A stretch of DNA of 9,324 bases from Clostridia bacterium (GTDB lineage: Bacteria > Bacillota > Clostridia > Oscillospirales > CAG-272). Of this stretch, positions 1-6,552 are shown one piece after another (position 1 is the stretch's first letter; the number at the start of each line of letters is the position of its first letter). The stretch lies in assembly GCA_900754175.1 (NCBI GenBank), contig CAAEBS010000171.1, positions 1 through 9,324 of the forward strand, read 5' to 3'. The notes under the pieces were generated by a model. It was not told the origin of the DNA. It saw nothing but the letters and a program-made list of their open reading frames with translations, and made no database searches. Both the position numbers and the translations under genes were made by a program.

Positions 1-22
1 AAAAACTCAAAATGAGTTTTTT
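1..22. terminator. AT-rich hairpin at the left edge, possible terminator
   Basis: A perfect 9-base inverted repeat (1-9 with 13-21) closes a 3-base AAA loop. The right arm ends in a run of six T on the plus strand and the left arm starts with five A, so it could end transcription from either side. The stem is mostly A-T with only two G-C pairs, so it is weaker than the hairpins further right. It may belong to a plus-strand gene left of the window, which cannot be seen. Confidence 0.4.
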
Positions 23-45
23 AACCCCCCCGACGACATTGGTCT

Positions 46-68
46 CGGCGGCTAAACGCCGCCGTTTT
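46..68 (+). terminator. GC-rich hairpin followed by TTTT, possible plus-strand terminator
   Basis: Bases 46-52 (CGGCGGC) pair perfectly with 58-64 (GCCGCCG) around a 5-base loop, and four T follow at 65-68. A short all-GC stem followed by T is the plan of an intrinsic terminator reading rightward. The gene it would end lies outside the window. The T run is short, so the efficiency is uncertain. Confidence 0.45.
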
Positions 69-125
69 GCCACTAAAAAGTCAAAAAGATAAGTCATAGG
101 CGGCAAAAACGACCAAGATCGCACC

Positions 126-155
126 AAAAATGCCGGCTTCCCGACCGGCATTTTT
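126..155 (-). terminator. Intrinsic terminator downstream of the isomerase-like gene
   Basis: Bases 126-136 (AAAAATGCCGG) pair perfectly with 145-155 (CCGGCATTTTT) around an 8-base loop. Read on the minus strand, this is a GC-rich stem base running into five T, about 50 bases after the stop codon of the minus-strand gene at 202-933. The A/T symmetry makes it potentially bidirectional, which would suit convergent genes if a plus-strand gene ends left of the window. Confidence 0.7.
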
Positions 156-157
156 GA

Positions 158-187
158 GGGGCTGTTAAAAAGTTTTTTAACAGCCCC
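158..187 (-). repeat. Perfect 14-bp inverted repeat just after the isomerase stop codon
   Basis: Bases 158-171 and 174-187 are perfect reverse complements (GGGGCTGTTAAAAA against TTTTTAACAGCCCC), separated by only two bases. The hairpin begins 15 bases past the TAA at 202-204. The upper stem is all A-T and would open into a larger loop, leaving a GGGGCTGTT stem. Together with the hairpin at 126-155 it forms a tandem 3' end. It has no T run of its own on the minus strand, so it may protect the transcript end rather than terminate. Confidence 0.6.
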
Positions 188-201
188 TTATTTTTCCGTG
201 T

Positions 202-933
202 TTATGCTTCCAGCTTCTTAAGGTAGTCCATGCAACGTCCGACCTCTTCCACGCCGGTGGGGTTCAGACCCTCGCTCTCCACCACGATATCAAAGCCGTT
301 GCGGATCGCCATGTCGTACACACGCTTTACGGGAGCGTCTCCCTCGCCCAGTGCCACGCCTCTGCCGCCGAAAAAGCCGTCCTTCAGGTGAATGACCGGA
401 ATCCGGTCTTTCAGGCGCTCGCACAGAACCACCGGGTCCACGCCGGCGTTGAACGCCCAGTAGGTGTCGATCTCAAACTTCATATCGGTTCTCTGCGCCA
501 GCTCGTTGTGAATGGTGTTGCCCCAGTACATCGTGACAAATTCCTTGCTGTGGTTGTGATAGGCAAGGTCAATGCCCGCCGCAGACAGCTTCTTTTCAGC
601 GGCGTTGACTACGCTTACAAAGTCGTCGATCTGCTCCAGCGTATTGAGGGTTGCGCCCGGAATGATAAAGCGCCGGTTTCCGATCGCTTTCATATAGGCG
701 ATCGTCTCGTCAATCGTTTCGGGGAACAAAAGCTTCCAGTTGCTGTGCGTACCGCCGCACACCACGCCGGCGTCCTCCATATAGCGACATACCTCGTCCG
801 CCGTCTTGTCGAAAAATCCCGCAAATTCCAGCTTTTTATAGCCAAGCTTTGCCACCGCCTGAATCGCCGCATTAAAATCCTTCTCCGCAATATCACGGAC
901 GCTGTACATCTGTACTCCGTATTCCCGCTTCAT
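202..933 (-). CDS. Sugar phosphate isomerase/epimerase-like TIM-barrel protein
   Basis: A 243-residue cytoplasmic protein of the xylose isomerase-like (AP endonuclease family 2) TIM-barrel superfamily, whose members isomerise or epimerise sugars, inositols and related compounds using a bound divalent metal. Visible family marks in order: VQMYSVRD at 7-14 (strand 1), YHNH at 125-128, FEIDTYW at 153-159, HLKDG at 182-186, GEGDAP at 196-201 and VVESEG at 217-222. E154, H182 and E219 sit where metal ligands are expected. The length is slightly short for the family. The ATG at 931-933 is chosen because GGGGAG lies 8 bases upstream. An in-frame ATG at 964-966 would add 11 residues but has a poorer ribosome binding site. 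The gene is monocistronic, with its own promoter and terminators. The exact substrate cannot be told from the sequence. Confidence 0.88.
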   Translation of the reverse strand: MKREYGVQMYSVRDIAEKDFNAAIQAVAKLGYKKLEFAGFFDKTADEVCRYMEDAGVVCGGTHSNWKLLFPETIDETIAYMKAIGNRRFIIPGATLNTLEQIDDFVSVVNAAEKKLSAAGIDLAYHNHSKEFVTMYWGNTIHNELAQRTDMKFEIDTYWAFNAGVDPVVLCERLKDRIPVIHLKDGFFGGRGVALGEGDAPVKRVYDMAIRNGFDIVVESEGLNPTGVEEVGRCMDYLKKLEA

Positions 934-993
934 ATCTGTCTCCCCACGGCATTGCCGTTTTTTCATAAGATTCCCGCTTCCCGGATCAGGTTA

Positions 994-1022
994 ATTATAG
1001 CCGAATCGGAATACCCCGTCAA
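994..1022 (-). promoter_or_regulatory. Sigma-A promoter of the isomerase-like gene
   Basis: Read on the minus strand: -35 TTGACG (1017-1022), a 17-base spacer, and -10 TATAAT (994-999). This leaves a leader of about 55 bases before the ATG at 933. The leader contains a small CGGC/GCCG hairpin (947-957) just upstream of the ribosome binding site. Confidence 0.85.
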
Positions 1023-1061
1023 GGCATCCTTTCTTTTGTTTACATTATTTTCACATTTAAA

Positions 1062-1097
1062 CAAAAATCAGGGAGCAACCGCAATGCGGTTGCTCCC
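1062..1097 (-). terminator. Intrinsic terminator of the lipoprotein gene
   Basis: Bases 1071-1082 (GGGAGCAACCGC) pair perfectly with 1086-1097 (GCGGTTGCTCCC) around a 3-base loop. On the minus strand the stem is followed by a T-rich run (TGATTTTTGT). It starts 17 bases after the lipoprotein stop codon and isolates that gene from the isomerase promoter just downstream. Confidence 0.92.
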
Positions 1098-1114
1098 TTC
1101 CGATCTAAAAACAC

Positions 1115-1471
1115 TTACGCTTTCTTGTAAGTAGCCAGACCGATCTTGATGTAGTCATCACCCTGCTCAAAGTCAAAGGTGCCGCTGTACTTCTTCAGCT
1201 CTTCCTTTGTCTTTTCATCATCGGCTTCCTCAAAGGTAAATGTGATCTTGTCATCCTTAATGGAGTACTTGCCCTCCACAGAGCCAAGTTCAACACCCAG
1301 AGCCTTCATCGTAATGGTAACCTTGCTGCCTTTGAATTCAAAGGTCGTTCCAGTCCCCAGAACCTCATCCGAGCTGTACTTGCCGGACAGAGTCTTTCCA
1401 CAGGATGCAAGAACGGCACACAGCATTACGGCAACCATAGCCAATGCCACAACCTTCAATGCCTTTTTCAT
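1115..1471 (-). CDS. Small secreted lipoprotein of unknown function
   Basis: A 118-residue precursor. Residues 1-23 are a type II signal peptide: KK near the N-terminus, a hydrophobic core at 6-20, and the lipobox LASC at 21-24, with C24 as the lipidated cysteine. The mature part of about 95 residues is charged and built of short alternating segments typical of beta strands (KVTITMK, KYSIKDDKITFTF, GTFDFEQGDDYIKIG), in the style of small lipocalin-like or DUF-type lipoproteins of Clostridia. I cannot name the family. AAGGAGG lies 9 bases before the ATG. The gene has a consensus promoter and a strong terminator, so it is probably well expressed and monocistronic. It would be anchored in the outer leaflet of the cytoplasmic membrane. 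The neighbouring lnt product could N-acylate it; that link is inference. Confidence 0.85.
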   Translation of the reverse strand: MKKALKVVALAMVAVMLCAVLASCGKTLSGKYSSDEVLGTGTTFEFKGSKVTITMKALGVELGSVEGKYSIKDDKITFTFEEADDEKTKEELKKYSGTFDFEQGDDYIKIGLATYKKA

Positions 1472-1507
1472 GATGTGAATCCTCCTTTCTCACATTTTCT
1501 ATGGAGC

Positions 1508-1536
1508 ATTATAGCATACTTTTTTCAGATTGTCAA
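1508..1536 (-). promoter_or_regulatory. Perfect-consensus sigma-A promoter of the lipoprotein gene
   Basis: On the minus strand: -35 TTGACA (1531-1536), exactly 17 bases of spacer, and -10 TATAAT (1508-1513). Both hexamers match consensus. It starts about 35 bases beyond the lnt stop codon. No convincing terminator separates it from lnt, so some read-through from the upstream cluster is possible. Confidence 0.93.
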
Positions 1537-1571
1537 CACAAAACGCTCAAAAATCTTTTCCGGCAGAAAAT

Positions 1572-3245
1572 TCACGTTTCCGACTTCTCCCGACCTTTTC
1601 TGCGCCTTTCGGTCAGGCAAACGCCGATGTCGTGTCCCATTAACAGGACAGCAAAACCGATACAAAGCCAGACAAAGCTGTTGCCGATGTAATCGTAAAG
1701 CGTCATGTGCGACTGAATCTTCACGTCGGTACAGAGGTAGCCGTCCACCAGCGGCTCCAGAAGCTCCTGCACCTCACCACGGGAGGAGATCATCGTGGAA
1801 ACGCCGGTATTGGCGGCACGGACCACGTAGCGCCCGCTCTCCACCGCCCGGAGCTGTGCCTGCGCATTGTGCATATAGAGGGCGGCGGAATCGGTGAACC
1901 AGGAGTCGTTGGTGGAAAGGCAGATCAGCTCCGCCCCCTCCAGCACGCTCTCCCGTGTCAGCTCCTCGTAGATCGAATCAAAGCAGATCAGCGAGCCGAG
2001 ATTTCCCTGCGGCAGGACAAAGACCTGCCCGCCCTCTCCCTGCGCCACGTCGTCGTCCACCATGACAAGCTCCGCAAGCGGCGGGATCAGGGTGGAGATC
2101 AGTCCCCGCATGGGAACGAATTCGCCGAACGGCACCAGACGCCGCTTGGAATACACCGTGTCAAGGGCGCTTCCGTCGGGCAGAAAGCAAAGAATGGAGT
2201 TGTATTTCCCCGCCTCATCGGAGGGGGTAAAAGCGCCCACCAAAATGGTGACGTTGTTGGTTTTGGCAAGCGAGGAAACGTAATTCCACATGGAATTCTC
2301 CGGAATCAGGGTATATGGCAGTGCCGTTTCGGGCCACACCACGATCTCCGCTCCGTCCTGCGCCGCCTTTTCGGTGTACAGGCGGTAGACCTCCAGCGTC
2401 CGTGACGTGCTCTCACTGCTCCATTTTTCGCCCGAAGCAATGTTGCCCTGGATCGCCGCCACCCGGACTTCCTTGCCTTCCCGTTTGCCCTCCCGGATCC
2501 AGAGAGCGGTTCCGGCGCCGTACTGAAAGACGAGCAGAGCGGCGGCAAGCACCGCACAGGTCCGCAGGCATTTCCGGTCAAGGACGATGCGTGCAAGCAG
2601 AAAATTGACGGCAACCAGCAAAAAGGTGATGAAATAGGAGCCGAACCAGGACGCCGTCTGAATTCCCGCCGGAAGCCAGGTCTGCCCGATGGGAAGCCTG
2701 CCCCACGGCACGCCCCACCAGCCAAGCGTCTGCGACCATTCAAAGACCGCCCACAGCGCCGCCGCCACAAAGGGCTTCAAAAGTCCGTACCGCCGGCACA
2801 GCCGGGTGCGGAACAGCACGCCCGCCAGCACAAAGACCAATCCCCCGCCCAGCGCCTGGAGCAAGGAAAGCCCGAACCATGCGACAAGAACCACGGCAAG
2901 CGCCGCTCCCTTGGTCATGCCGTCAATGAACTCCAGCGGATACAGATTGACAAACCAGTGGTAGACCACCACGTAATAACACATGAAGAAGAACAGTCCG
3001 TAGCCGTACAGGCGCCTGAGCCGGAACGCAGGGTCCGAAGCGCAGGTCAGCAGAAAGATTCCCGCCGGAACCAGCGTGACCCATTCGACGATGCCAAAGC
3101 GTGGAAACGCCACCGCAATGCCGGTCAGAAGCCCCGCAAACGCCAGCAAAAGAAAGCGGATGTGCCATTTCTGCAGGCGGTCCGAAAAGTTTCCGCCACC
3201 CGTGGCGACTGCCTCCGGGCATCCGATTTTCACATCTTCCGTCAC
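1572..3245 (-). CDS. lnt: Apolipoprotein N-acyltransferase
   Basis: A 557-residue membrane enzyme that adds a third acyl chain to the N-terminal cysteine of lipoproteins. The N-terminal half (about 30-250) contains roughly seven hydrophobic segments. Residues 260-500 are a carbon-nitrogen hydrolase (nitrilase-like) domain, and a last membrane helix lies at about 520-540, which is the usual Lnt plan. The triad is visible: E306 in VVWPETALPY, K367 in YSKRRLVPFGEFVP and C421 in SLICFDSIYEE. E375 matches the second essential glutamate. The late motifs NDSWFTDSAA (446-455) and VVRAANTG (474-481) are intact. D423 stands where E. coli has E389. The GTG at 3243-3245 is chosen because GAGGTG lies 6 bases upstream. 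An ATG start at 3341 would overlap the upstream gene by 86 bases and add an arginine-rich stretch unlike the family. Length is slightly above the usual 500-540. It is the last gene of the upp cluster. Confidence 0.93.
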   Translation of the reverse strand: MTEDVKIGCPEAVATGGGNFSDRLQKWHIRFLLLAFAGLLTGIAVAFPRFGIVEWVTLVPAGIFLLTCASDPAFRLRRLYGYGLFFFMCYYVVVYHWFVNLYPLEFIDGMTKGAALAVVLVAWFGLSLLQALGGGLVFVLAGVLFRTRLCRRYGLLKPFVAAALWAVFEWSQTLGWWGVPWGRLPIGQTWLPAGIQTASWFGSYFITFLLVAVNFLLARIVLDRKCLRTCAVLAAALLVFQYGAGTALWIREGKREGKEVRVAAIQGNIASGEKWSSESTSRTLEVYRLYTEKAAQDGAEIVVWPETALPYTLIPENSMWNYVSSLAKTNNVTILVGAFTPSDEAGKYNSILCFLPDGSALDTVYSKRRLVPFGEFVPMRGLISTLIPPLAELVMVDDDVAQGEGGQVFVLPQGNLGSLICFDSIYEELTRESVLEGAELICLSTNDSWFTDSAALYMHNAQAQLRAVESGRYVVRAANTGVSTMISSRGEVQELLEPLVDGYLCTDVKIQSHMTLYDYIGNSFVWLCIGFAVLLMGHDIGVCLTERRRKGREKSET

Positions 3246-3251
3246 ACCACT

Positions 3252-3257
3252 CACCTC
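3252..3257 (-). promoter_or_regulatory. Ribosome binding site that fixes the GTG start of lnt
   Basis: On the minus strand GAGGTG sits 6 bases before the GTG at 3243-3245 and overlaps the TGA stop (3256-3258) of the pseudouridine synthase gene. The arrangement favours translational coupling: ribosomes ending on the upstream gene are delivered to lnt. A second GTG at 3252-3254 lies inside this motif and is unlikely to be used. Confidence 0.7.
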
Positions 3258-4239
3258 ATTTTTCTGTTTTCCGGTTCTTTTCCCCGCTCTCCTGCCAGAA
3301 CCAGATCTCCTCCGGCGGGATCGCAAAGGTCTTTCCCTCAAGATAAGACAGCGGATTTTCGCTGTCGGTCACGGCAAAGGTCAGCTTATAGGCATACAGT
3401 GCCTGATACTTATAGCCCTGCCGGCGCTCCTCCCGGTTGATCCCGTACTTTCCGTCGCCCAGGAGCGGATGCCCGATATGCGCCATATGGGCACGGATCT
3501 GGTGCGTTCTGCCGGTCACCAGCTCCACCTCCAGCAAGGCGTGATCGCCCCGCCGCTCCAGCACCCGATATCCGGTAATGATCTCCTTGGCACCGGGAAA
3601 CGGCGTGTCACGCACCTCCACCATGTTGTCGGCGCTGTTCTTTTTCAGATAGGCGTGAAGCATTGCCCGTACGGGCGTCGGGATTCCCTGCACCAGACAC
3701 AGATAGCGCTTGGTGACCTGATTTTCCCGGATCTTTTCGTTCATGGTCCTCAACGCCGCCGCATTTTTGGCGGCGATCACAATCCCGCCGGTGTTCCGGT
3801 CGATCCGGTTGCAGAGCGCCGGCGCAAAGGACTGCTCCGACTCCGGGTCGTATTCCCCTTTCTGCATCAGATACGCCTTGACGTGCAGGATCAGCGTGTT
3901 TTCGGTCGCCGCCGTGTCCTCATGGACCAGCACCCCCGGACGCTTATTGAGCAGCAGGATGTTTTCATCCTCATACAGGATATTGAGTTTCGGACGGATG
4001 CGTGACAGCGCCCCCTCGTCCTTTTGCGGGGAATCAAAGAATTCGTCCCGGATGAAAAGCTGGATTTCGTCCCCCACCTGCAAAATATAATTCTGCTCGG
4101 TGCGCTTGCGGTTGACCTTGATCTTCTTGGTCCGGATCAGCTTGTACATCATGGAGGTCGGAAGCCCTTTTACCGCCTTGGTCAGAAATTTATCCAGCCG
4201 CTGACCGGCGTCGTTTGCCCCCACGGTTAAAATTTTCAT
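3256..4239 (-). CDS. RluA-family RNA pseudouridine synthase (RluC/RluD type)
   Basis: A 327-residue cytoplasmic enzyme that converts uridine to pseudouridine in structured RNA, most likely 23S rRNA. Residues 12-63 form an S4 RNA-binding domain (QRLDKFL, then KIKVNRKR and LQVGDEIQLFI). The catalytic domain follows: RPGVLVHED at 100-108, NRIDRNTGG at 144-152 with D147 as the catalytic aspartate, KRYLCLVQG at 177-185, and TGRTHQIRAH (242-251) followed by HPLLGDGKYG (257-266). The order and length fit RluC/RluD. The usual HRLDR motif reads NRIDR here; I recall this variant from Clostridia and see no reason to doubt activity. The target position cannot be assigned. No clear ribosome binding site precedes the ATG at 4239, and a hairpin lies 12 bases upstream, so initiation may depend on RNA structure. 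It lies between upp and lnt. Confidence 0.92.
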   Translation of the reverse strand: MKILTVGANDAGQRLDKFLTKAVKGLPTSMMYKLIRTKKIKVNRKRTEQNYILQVGDEIQLFIRDEFFDSPQKDEGALSRIRPKLNILYEDENILLLNKRPGVLVHEDTAATENTLILHVKAYLMQKGEYDPESEQSFAPALCNRIDRNTGGIVIAAKNAAALRTMNEKIRENQVTKRYLCLVQGIPTPVRAMLHAYLKKNSADNMVEVRDTPFPGAKEIITGYRVLERRGDHALLEVELVTGRTHQIRAHMAHIGHPLLGDGKYGINREERRQGYKYQALYAYKLTFAVTDSENPLSYLEGKTFAIPPEEIWFWQESGEKNRKTEK

Positions 4240-4251
4240 ACAGATTCAAAC

Positions 4252-4280
4252 AAGGGACTGCGATATCGTCACAGTCCCTT
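4252..4280 (-). promoter_or_regulatory. Hairpin between upp and the pseudouridine synthase gene (attenuator-like)
   Basis: Bases 4252-4260 (AAGGGACTG) pair perfectly with 4272-4280 (CAGTCCCTT). The 11-base loop contains a small palindrome (CGATATCG, 4261-4268). On the minus strand the stem is followed by TTGTTTGAATCTG and then the ATG at 4239, so the T run is interrupted. It could be a leaky terminator that lowers expression of the two downstream genes, or a structure affecting translation start. No promoter is evident between it and the start codon. Confidence 0.5.
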
Positions 4281-4300
4281 ACCTTTCGTTGTGGTTGCGG

Positions 4301-4339
4301 AGCCGGAAAAACCGTCTCCGAAAACCCGTTTCTCCGGCT
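4301..4339 (-). repeat. Imperfect inverted repeat at the upp stop codon
   Basis: Bases 4301-4312 (AGCCGGAAAAAC) pair with 4328-4339 (GTTTCTCCGGCT) with one mismatch, around a 15-base loop. The right arm reaches into the upp stop codon. On the minus strand no T run follows the stem, although GTTTTT lies inside its 3' arm, so it is more likely an mRNA 3'-end or processing structure than a strong terminator. Confidence 0.4.
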
Positions 4340-4968
4340 TACAGAGTGCCGAAGATCCGGTCGCCGGCGTCGCCAAGACCCGGTACGATGTAATCGTGCT
4401 CGTTGAGCCGCTCATCCAGAGCCGCCGAATAAATGTCCACGTCGGGATGATCCGCCTGTACCTTTGCCACGCCCTCGGGAGCCGCTACCAGGCACATGAA
4501 ACGGATATGCTGACAGCCCCGCTTTTTCAGCATGGTCAGCGCATCGGATGCGGAACCGCCGGTTGCCAGCATGGGGTCCACCAGAATTACGATTCTGTCC
4601 TCAATGTCCAGCGGCAGCTTGCAGTAATATTCCACCGGCTTGTGCGTTTCGGGATCCCGGTACATACCGATATGCCCCACCTTTGCCACCGGTACCAGGC
4701 TCTGAAGTCCGTCCACCATACCGAGACCCGCACGGAGAATCGGAACGATGGCAAGCTTTTTACCCGACACCATTTTCGCCTTCATCTTCGTCAGCGGCGT
4801 TTCAATATTGACCTCCTCCAGCGGAAGATCACGGGTCAGTTCGTAGCCCATCAGCATGGCAATTTCGTTGAGAAGCTCCCGGAAGTCCTTGGAACCTGTC
4901 TTTTTGTTGCGCATAATGGACAGCTTGTGCTGGATCAGGGGATGATCAATCAGATGAAACTCGCTCAT
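4339..4968 (-). CDS. upp: Uracil phosphoribosyltransferase
   Basis: A 209-residue cytoplasmic enzyme of pyrimidine salvage: uracil plus PRPP gives UMP and pyrophosphate. The length is that of the bacterial family. Visible marks: PLTKMKAKMV at 58-67, IVPILRAGLGM at 74-84, the PRPP-binding loop VDPMLATGGSA at 130-140, and the C-terminal uracil-binding segment YIVPGLGDAGDR at 193-204. No key residue is missing. AAGGAG lies 8 bases before the ATG at 4968. It is the first gene of a minus-strand cluster with a pseudouridine synthase and lnt, has its own sigma-A promoter, and diverges from mtaB. I see no uracil permease gene next to it and no PyrR-type attenuator in the leader. Confidence 0.98.
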   Translation of the reverse strand: MSEFHLIDHPLIQHKLSIMRNKKTGSKDFRELLNEIAMLMGYELTRDLPLEEVNIETPLTKMKAKMVSGKKLAIVPILRAGLGMVDGLQSLVPVAKVGHIGMYRDPETHKPVEYYCKLPLDIEDRIVILVDPMLATGGSASDALTMLKKRGCQHIRFMCLVAAPEGVAKVQADHPDVDIYSAALDERLNEHDYIVPGLGDAGDRIFGTL

Positions 4969-5008
4969 TTTATCTACTCCTTGTTTCTGAATATAAATTT
5001 CAGCTTTT

Positions 5009-5037
5009 ATTATAATTCATTTTCCCGCATTTTTCAA
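5009..5037 (-). promoter_or_regulatory. Sigma-A promoter of upp
   Basis: On the minus strand: -35 TTGAAA (5032-5037), 17-base spacer, -10 TATAAT (5009-5014). It leaves a short AT-rich leader of about 35 bases before the ribosome binding site. The rest of the 227-base divergent spacer (4969-5195) holds the mtaB promoter and a small CTTTTC/GAAAAG hairpin at 5112-5124; I see no operator or riboswitch there. Confidence 0.85.
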
Positions 5038-5139
5038 GTCTATTTTTTAAATTTACCCGATTATTTTGCAAAAAATCATCCCCGTCCCCCTTTTTTGTAA
5101 AATTTTATCCGCTTTTCCGAAAAGAATCGCCCCCGCCTG

Positions 5140-5168
5140 TTTACAAAAGCGGAATTTCATGCTACAAT
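5140..5168 (+). promoter_or_regulatory. Extended -10 promoter of mtaB
   Basis: -35 TTTACA (5140-5145), 17-base spacer, and -10 TACAAT (5163-5168), preceded by TGC, which gives the extended -10 TGN element. The expected transcription start is about 20 bases before the ATG at 5196, so the leader is little more than the ribosome binding site. Confidence 0.8.
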
Positions 5169-5195
5169 AAGAATAGTTTATTCAGGAGACAAACT

Positions 5196-6527
5196 ATGTC
5201 CGAACATTATACTGCGGGTATCTTTACCCTTGGCTGTAAGGTCAACCAATATGAATCCGAAGCGATGGCGGAGGAGCTTCGCCGCCTCGGCGTTGTAGTC
5301 CTCCCGCCGACCGAGATCTGTGATCTGTATCTCATCAACACCTGCACCGTAACCGCCGAGTCCGACCGCAAGGCACGCCAGTTCATCCGCCGTGCCATTT
5401 CCAGAAATCCCGATGCGGCGATCGTGGTGACCGGCTGTCTGGCGCAGACCGCCCCCGAAAGTCTTACCGCCATTGCCGGCGTGGATCTGATTGTGGGCAA
5501 CACGCAGAAATGCGAGGCGGCACGGGCAGGAGCGGCGCTTCTGTTTTCCGGCACGCCCAAGACCCGCCAGCCGAAGATTCTTGTGGAAAGCACGGTCGGC
5601 GCCGGCTTTGAACCGATGCAGATCACTTCCTTCGAGCGCACCCGTGCCTACGTGAAGATCGAGGACGGTTGTGAAAGCCACTGCACCTACTGTATCATTC
5701 CGAGCGCCCGGGGAGACGTGCGCTCCAAGCCGGTATGCGAGGTCATCCGGGAGATCACCGGGCTTTGCGAGGGCGGATGTCGGGAGATCGTGCTGACCGG
5801 TATTGAGACCGCCTCCTACGGCAGAGATCTGCCGGAGGGCGCCGACCTTGCCTCCCTGCTGGAGGAGATCGACCGGATCCCCGGCATCGGGCGGGTCCGC
5901 ATCAGCTCGCTTGACCCCTCTCTGATCCGTCCGGACTTCGTGCGGCGGATCTCTCCCCTGCATTCGCTTGCGCCGCATTTTCACCTTTCCCTGCAAAGCG
6001 GAAGCGACCGGACGCTTGCCGCCATGAAGCGCAAATACAACGCCCGGATGGCAAGAGATGCTATGGAACTGCTCCGCCGGAACATTCCGGACGTCAAATT
6101 CACCACCGATATCATCGTCGGCTTCCCCGGCGAGGAGGAGGAAGATTTTCAGGCAACCGTGGACTTCGTGCGGGACGCCGGATTTCTCCACGCTCATATT
6201 TTCCCGTACTCCAAGCGGAAAGGCACACCTGCCGCCGTCATGCCGAATCAGGTTCCGGAGGAAGAAAAGACCCGCCGGCTTCACCTGCTCTCCGAGGTTG
6301 CGGCAGAGGGATGCAAACGCATCCTTGCGCAGGAGGTCAGCCGGGGGCGGGTATGCGACGTGCTCTTTGAGAGCATGGAGGGCGGCTACGCCTACGGTCA
6401 CAGCGCCGATTTTCTGGAGGTCGCCGTTCCCGCAGACACTTCCCTGCACGCACAGCTCTTTCCGGTCCGCCTTTGCCGGACCGACGGTAAAGTCTGCTAC
6501 GGCGAGATCGTAGCGGGCAAAACATAA
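5196..6527 (+). CDS. mtaB: tRNA (t6A37-C2) methylthiotransferase, MtaB/YqeV type
   Basis: A 443-residue radical SAM enzyme that methylthiolates N6-threonylcarbamoyladenosine at position 37 of ANN-decoding tRNAs, giving ms2t6A. The N-terminal UPF0004 domain binds the auxiliary iron-sulfur cluster through C14 (TLGCKVNQYES), C50 (INTCTVT) and C81 (VTGCLAQ). The radical SAM domain carries C159, C163 and C166 in GCESHCTYC, followed by IIPSARG. Further marks are SSLDP (237-241), HLSLQSGS (263-270) and TDIIVGFPGE (304-313). A TRAM-like RNA-binding region occupies about 375-440. GCKVNQYES is the signature I know for MtaB as opposed to MiaB and RimO. The length is typical. AGGAG lies 7 bases before the ATG. 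It is first in a plus-strand pair with the PurL-like gene 25 bases downstream. Confidence 0.96.
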   Translation: MSEHYTAGIFTLGCKVNQYESEAMAEELRRLGVVVLPPTEICDLYLINTCTVTAESDRKARQFIRRAISRNPDAAIVVTGCLAQTAPESLTAIAGVDLIVGNTQKCEAARAGAALLFSGTPKTRQPKILVESTVGAGFEPMQITSFERTRAYVKIEDGCESHCTYCIIPSARGDVRSKPVCEVIREITGLCEGGCREIVLTGIETASYGRDLPEGADLASLLEEIDRIPGIGRVRISSLDPSLIRPDFVRRISPLHSLAPHFHLSLQSGSDRTLAAMKRKYNARMARDAMELLRRNIPDVKFTTDIIVGFPGEEEEDFQATVDFVRDAGFLHAHIFPYSKRKGTPAAVMPNQVPEEEKTRRLHLLSEVAAEGCKRILAQEVSRGRVCDVLFESMEGGYAYGHSADFLEVAVPADTSLHAQLFPVRLCRTDGKVCYGEIVAGKT

Positions 6528-6552
6528 AATCATCAGAAAGGACACGATAAAC

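Noticed and set aside
388..1134. A 248-codon plus-strand frame crossing the isomerase-like gene, its promoter and the lipoprotein terminator
   Set aside because: It runs through a promoter and a terminator of real genes, shows no motif, and is the antisense frame of a recognisable TIM-barrel protein.
1537..1571. Terminator directly after lnt
   Set aside because: Only a 5-bp TTTTC/GAAAA stem followed by GATTTTT can be drawn on the minus strand, which is too weak to call.
3246..3341. Upstream ATG start for lnt at 3341
   Set aside because: The extra 32 residues are mostly Arg, Gly and Ser encoded inside the pseudouridine synthase gene. The GTG at 3245 has the ribosome binding site.
4969..5195. 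Riboswitch or PyrR-type attenuator in the upp/mtaB divergent spacer
   Set aside because: Both promoters leave leaders too short for a riboswitch, and I see no paired stems beyond one 6-bp hairpin at 5112-5124.
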